Shown: positions 5,569 to 7,991 of the stretch, one piece after another
How the letters are laid out: the number at the start of each line of letters is the position of its first letter
Position numbering within the stretch: position 1 is the first letter of the stretch
Origin: Mucilaginibacter sp.
GTDB lineage: Bacteria; Bacteroidota; Bacteroidia; Sphingobacteriales; Sphingobacteriaceae
Direction of reading: 5' to 3'
Length of the DNA stretch: 7,991 bases
Assembly (NCBI GenBank): GCA_014376655.1
Contig: JACMRC010000497.1
Coordinates: forward strand, 1-7,991
Program-made: the position numbers and the translations under genes
Notes under the pieces: model-generated
The model's database searches: none
What the model was told of the DNA's origin: nothing
What the model saw: only the letters and a program-made list of their open reading frames with translations

Positions 5569-6603
5569 CTATATAATTTCAGTCTTGAATTGTTTCAGAA
5601 AACGTTCGTCGTTCTCGCTAAATAAACGCAGATCGCGGATAACATATTTTAAGTTGGCTATCCGTTCCATACCCATACCAAACGCAAAGCCGGTAAATTT
5701 CTTACTGTCTATACCGCAATTCTCTAAAACGTTAGGGTCTACCATTCCGCAGCCCAATATCTCAACCCAACCACTGTATTTACACATGTTACATCCCGCG
5801 CCTTTACAAATGGTGCATGATACATCCATTTCGGCAGATGGCTCGGTAAACGGAAAGTAAGACGGGCGGAAACGCACTTGCGTACCCTCGCCGTACAACT
5901 CTTGTACAAAGTGATAAAGCGTTTGCTTCAAATCAGCAAAAGATACATTCTCGTCTATATACAAACCTTCAACCTGGTGGAAGAAACAATGCGCACGGGC
6001 CGATATAGCCTCATTACGGTAAACACGGCCAGGCATAATAGCGCGGAACGGTGGTTTGCCGTTCTCCATCATCCTAACCTGTACAGATGAGGTATGCGTA
6101 CGCAAAGCGATATCATCCTTACCTTCATTTTTCTTGATGAAGAAGGTATCCTGCATATCACGGGCAGGGTGTTCTTCGGGGAAGTTTAATGCCGAGAAGT
6201 TATGCCAATCGTCCTCAATCTCCGGCCCTTCGGCAACGTTAAAGCCCAGGCGCTTAAATATGTCTATGATCTCGTTACGTACCAACGATAAAGGATGGCG
6301 CGACCCCACCTGGAAATTATCACCGGGTAAAGTTAAGTCGATTTCGGATTTCGGATTTTCGATTTCGGATTTAAAAGATTCCTGTAATTCCTGGTATTTA
6401 GCCTCGGCCAGTTGTTTAAACTGGTTCAATACTTTGCCAAACGTGCGTTTCTCTTCAGGGCCAACGGTTTTAAAGTCTTCGAAAAGATCCTTAATTAATC
6501 CCTTGGTACCTAAAAATTTTATACGGAACGTTTCCAGCTCATCCGCGTTAGTGGGTGAGAAGGCGTTGATCTCGGCAGTGTATTGATCTATTTTTTCTTG
6601 CAT
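5569..6603 (-). CDS. pheS: Phenylalanine--tRNA ligase alpha subunit
   Basis: The protein has 344 residues, the normal length. PheS pairs with PheT as an alpha2-beta2 enzyme in the cytoplasm that charges tRNA-Phe using ATP. Visible order: N-terminal coiled-coil tRNA-binding arm (about 1-77), linker, then the class II catalytic core starting DLTLPGDNFQVGSRHPLS (about 89-106). Motif 2 is FRAIMPGRVYRNEAISARAH with FFHQVEG (about 187-214), and motif 3 is GFAFGMGMERIA (about 305-316). A307 occupies the position of E. coli Ala294, which shapes the amino-acid pocket. Four cysteines, C263, C266, C271 and C274 (CTICKGAGCNMC), form a zinc-like knuckle seen in many bacterial PheS. The linker holds KSEIENPKSEID (78-89), encoded by tandem heptamers. 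The start codon overlaps the PIN gene stop by 1 nt (TAATG), and the next gene follows with no gap. pheT is not in the window. Confidence 0.97.
   Translation of the reverse strand: MQEKIDQYTAEINAFSPTNADELETFRIKFLGTKGLIKDLFEDFKTVGPEEKRTFGKVLNQFKQLAEAKYQELQESFKSEIENPKSEIDLTLPGDNFQVGSRHPLSLVRNEIIDIFKRLGFNVAEGPEIEDDWHNFSALNFPEEHPARDMQDTFFIKKNEGKDDIALRTHTSSVQVRMMENGKPPFRAIMPGRVYRNEAISARAHCFFHQVEGLYIDENVSFADLKQTLYHFVQELYGEGTQVRFRPSYFPFTEPSAEMDVSCTICKGAGCNMCKYSGWVEILGCGMVDPNVLENCGIDSKKFTGFAFGMGMERIANLKYVIRDLRLFSENDERFLKQFKTEII
6338..6372 (-). repeat. Five tandem heptamers inside pheS
   Basis: On the minus strand, 35 bases divide exactly into five 7-bp units, each AAATCCG or AAATCGA (order CG, GA, CG, CG, GA). 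Because 7 is not a multiple of 3, the coding period is 21 bp, giving the 7-residue repeat KSEIENP followed by KSEID at PheS residues 78-89. The repeat falls in the linker between the N-terminal coiled coil and the catalytic domain. Confidence 0.85.
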
Positions 6604-7019
6604 TATAGTGTTCTTAAAAATTGCTCAGCTGTTAAAACCGGGATCGGAAATTTTTTATAATGTTTAATATTTCTGCTGATGATCAGGTCGCATTGATTTT
6701 TTTCAGCAATAAAATATTGGACGGTATCTTCAAAATCGGCATGGTCGCTATCCAAGGCTTTTTTAATATCATCTGATTCAAAAGCTAACGGATCTACAAT
6801 TTGAGCCAATACTTTAAGTTGCTCCTTTGCGATCTGCCTGTTAAAATTCTTTGCTACCATATAATGAATATTAGCAAAGATCAAAGTTGACGTTTGTAAA
6901 CTCACAACTTTATTTAACCCTTGCTGTAAAAGTATTTGGCTGAATGGCTCGAAAGGTTGTCGCCGTAACAACAGATCAAGCAAAACATCACTATCAACAA
7001 AGATCTTTTTATAGGCCAT
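6603..7019 (-). CDS. PIN-domain ribonuclease toxin (VapC-like)
   Basis: The protein has 138 residues, a single PIN domain. It begins KKIFVDSDVLLDLLLRRQPF, the usual first strand with the catalytic D9 and helix. The later acidic residues are in the DHADFEDTVQYFIAEKNQCD block: D95, E97, D98, and D111 in DLIISRN. R116-N117 follow as in most PIN proteins of this type. Such acidic sites bind Mg2+ or Mn2+ and cleave RNA; VapC toxins of this fold cut tRNAs or the 23S sarcin-ricin loop. All expected acidic positions appear intact, so it is probably active. The start lies inside the upstream antitoxin gene (11-nt overlap), the normal arrangement for a type II toxin-antitoxin pair. Its TAA stop overlaps the pheS ATG by one base. 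Its RNA target cannot be told from sequence. Confidence 0.88.
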   Translation of the reverse strand: MAYKKIFVDSDVLLDLLLRRQPFEPFSQILLQQGLNKVVSLQTSTLIFANIHYMVAKNFNRQIAKEQLKVLAQIVDPLAFESDDIKKALDSDHADFEDTVQYFIAEKNQCDLIISRNIKHYKKFPIPVLTAEQFLRTL

Positions 7020-7293
7020 GCTTTTCTTTTAGGTATTCATATTTTGCATCCCACAAAGTAATGTTATCAGGATATTTGCCTTTTAGCATCCCAGTTAAGG
7101 ATAAAATCTCATCTGATATTTTTATGTCCTTATATTTTTCAAGCACCGGATTCGTCTTTTCTCTTTTTTTGGCAAAGTCAGTAAGCAATGTCTTAAACAA
7201 CTTAGAAACACTAATGTTATCTGCTGATGCTATGCTTTTCGCCAACAAAATAGTTTCGTCATCCGCACTCAAGGTTAATTTTGTAGTTGCCAT
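7009..7293 (-). CDS. DUF6364-like antitoxin partner of the PIN toxin
   Basis: The protein has 94 residues. The N-terminal part (about 3-42: TKLTLSADDETILLAKSIAS, then NISVSKLFKTLLTDF) has the beta-strand plus two helices of a ribbon-helix-helix DNA-binding domain. The charged C-terminal part (about 43-94, ending WDAKYEYLKEKHGL) is the kind of tail that wraps and blocks a PIN toxin. Size, domain layout and the 11-nt overlap with the downstream PIN gene make it the antitoxin of a VapBC-like type II pair. It should also repress its own operon by binding DNA upstream, and a candidate operator with paired ATACGTA sites lies 16-46 nt before the start. The DUF6364 family name is from memory of similar Bacteroidota proteins and is less certain than the antitoxin role. 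Confidence 0.82.
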   Translation of the reverse strand: MATTKLTLSADDETILLAKSIASADNISVSKLFKTLLTDFAKKREKTNPVLEKYKDIKISDEILSLTGMLKGKYPDNITLWDAKYEYLKEKHGL

Positions 7294-7308
7294 ATCAACG
7301 TGATTTTT

Positions 7309-7339
7309 ATACGTACAAATATAAAAAAACCATACGTAT
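7309..7339 (-). promoter_or_regulatory. Candidate promoter and operator of the toxin-antitoxin/pheS cluster
   Basis: On the minus strand TATATTTG (7323-7316) fits the TAnnTTTG -7 consensus exactly; no TTTG is seen at the -33 position. The box is flanked by two ATACGTA sites (7309-7315 and 7332-7338), which also read as an inverted repeat ATACGTA/TACGTAT (7309-7315 with 7333-7339). Transcription would begin near 7311-7313, with a leader of about 18-20 nt before the antitoxin ATG. Repeats placed around the -7 box are what an autoregulating antitoxin would bind. Confidence 0.5.
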
Positions 7340-7991
7340 TATTTTATTACTTCCAACTCTTTACCCACTTTAGTAAATGCTGCAATAGCTTTATCCAAAT
7401 GCGCCACATCATGCGCGGCAGAGATCTGCACACGGATACGTGCCTTACCCTGTGGTACAACAGGGTAATAAAACCCGATAACATAAATACCCTTTTCCAA
7501 CATTTTGGCGGCAAACTGCTGCGCTAATTTGGCATCATATAACATAACAGGCACTATTGGATGCACACCCGGTTTAATGTCAAAACCCGCGTCGGTCATC
7601 GCTTTGCGGAAGTATTGCGTATTGCTTTCCAGCTTATCGCGCAATTGCGTGGTTTCGCTCAGCATATCCAGTACCGCTATTGATGCACCGGTTATCGCCG
7701 GAGCCAACGTGTTTGAGAATAAATATGGTCTTGAACGCTGGCGCAGCATATCAATAATTTCTTTCCTGCCGGATGTAAATCCACCTGACGCACCGCCCAA
7801 TGCTTTACCTAACGTGCCGGTAATAATATCTATCTTACCCATTACGTTATGATGCTCGTGCGTGCCACGGCCGGTTTTACCCATAAAGCCCGAGCAGTGA
7901 CTTTCGTCTATCATTACTAAAGCATTATATTTTTCGGCAAGGGCGCACACTTTATCAAGCTGAGCGATTGTGCCATCCATAGAGAAAGCGC
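7339..7991 (-). CDS. kbl: 2-amino-3-ketobutyrate CoA ligase (glycine C-acetyltransferase), C-terminal part
   Basis: About the last 216 residues are present; the 5' end is beyond the right edge, and the frame stays open to it (AFSMDG at the margin). The enzyme is a PLP-dependent alpha-oxoamine synthase that cleaves 2-amino-3-ketobutyrate with CoA into glycine and acetyl-CoA, the second step of threonine breakdown after Tdh. Visible: the IDESH motif, with Asp and His that contact PLP; GFMGKTGRGTHEH; the Schiff-base lysine in GTLGKALGGASGGF; RQRSRPYLFSNTLAPAI; and GIYVIGFYYPVVPQGKARIRVQ. The match to E. coli Kbl is close along the whole length, which favours Kbl over BioF or serine palmitoyltransferase. 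The gene ends 45 nt before the antitoxin gene on the same strand, so read-through is possible. No tdh is in the window. Confidence 0.93.
   Translation of the reverse strand, partial: AFSMDGTIAQLDKVCALAEKYNALVMIDESHCSGFMGKTGRGTHEHHNVMGKIDIITGTLGKALGGASGGFTSGRKEIIDMLRQRSRPYLFSNTLAPAITGASIAVLDMLSETTQLRDKLESNTQYFRKAMTDAGFDIKPGVHPIVPVMLYDAKLAQQFAAKMLEKGIYVIGFYYPVVPQGKARIRVQISAAHDVAHLDKAIAAFTKVGKELEVIK

Noticed and set aside
6338..6372. CRISPR-like repeat
   Set aside because: Units of 7 bp in direct tandem without spacers inside a coding gene do not fit a CRISPR array.
6056..6586. Plus-strand open frame of 176 codons opposite pheS
   Set aside because: It is wholly antisense to a strongly conserved gene, and its translation resembles no protein family; it reflects the codon pattern of pheS.
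7020..7338. Insertion sequence or phage attachment site around the toxin-antitoxin pair
   Set aside because: No transposase, terminal inverted repeats or target duplication were found at the edges; the pair may have been acquired, but the sequence shows no vehicle.

Overview
The window looks like a stretch of a Bacteroidota chromosome, most likely Sphingobacteriaceae (Mucilaginibacter/Pedobacter-like). Evidence: start regions lack Shine-Dalgarno sequences; the TAnnTTTG-type -7 promoter element of this phylum occurs at two sites; signal peptides end in the LSAQ style; short lipoprotein leaders are present; and families typical of the phylum occur (DUF4419, DUF3667, DUF6364-like antitoxin). The genus is an inference from overall resemblance, not from a marker gene comparison.

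Left part (1-1989): the 5' end of an rlmD-like 23S rRNA uridine methyltransferase gene (minus, cut by the window edge), expressed from a well-formed promoter only a few bases from its start codon. Upstream on the same strand is a secreted DUF4419 protein. A small solo XRE-family regulator is transcribed divergently from the DUF4419 gene. A 56-bp perfect palindrome, probably a bidirectional terminator, separates the regulator from a convergent lipoprotein gene.

Middle part (2132-4454): a Ser/Thr/Ala-rich lipoprotein of unknown function (minus), an orphan receiver-only response regulator (minus) with a strong dyad just before its start codon, and a divergent zinc-ribbon plus multi-pass membrane protein of the DUF3667 family (plus). 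The 286-bp gap between the last two holds only candidate control elements.

Right part (4567-7991): a tightly packed minus-strand gene cluster, read from right to left: kbl (2-amino-3-ketobutyrate CoA ligase, 5' end missing), a short promoter/operator-like gap, a DUF6364-like antitoxin, a PIN-domain toxin, pheS (phenylalanyl-tRNA synthetase alpha subunit), a lipoprotein with a degenerate Rieske-like domain, and a TetR regulator. From antitoxin to TetR the junctions are an 11-nt overlap, a 1-nt overlap, 0 nt and 3 nt. An essential translation gene is therefore probably cotranscribed, and perhaps translationally coupled, with a toxin-antitoxin pair. This is the most unusual arrangement in the window.

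Two families of simple tandem repeats are present: octamers (ATnTGCnn) in two intergenic spots, one of which supplies the -33 element of the rlmD promoter, and five heptamers (AAATCCG/AAATCGA) inside the pheS reading frame. No tRNA, rRNA, CRISPR array, insertion sequence or replication origin was recognised.
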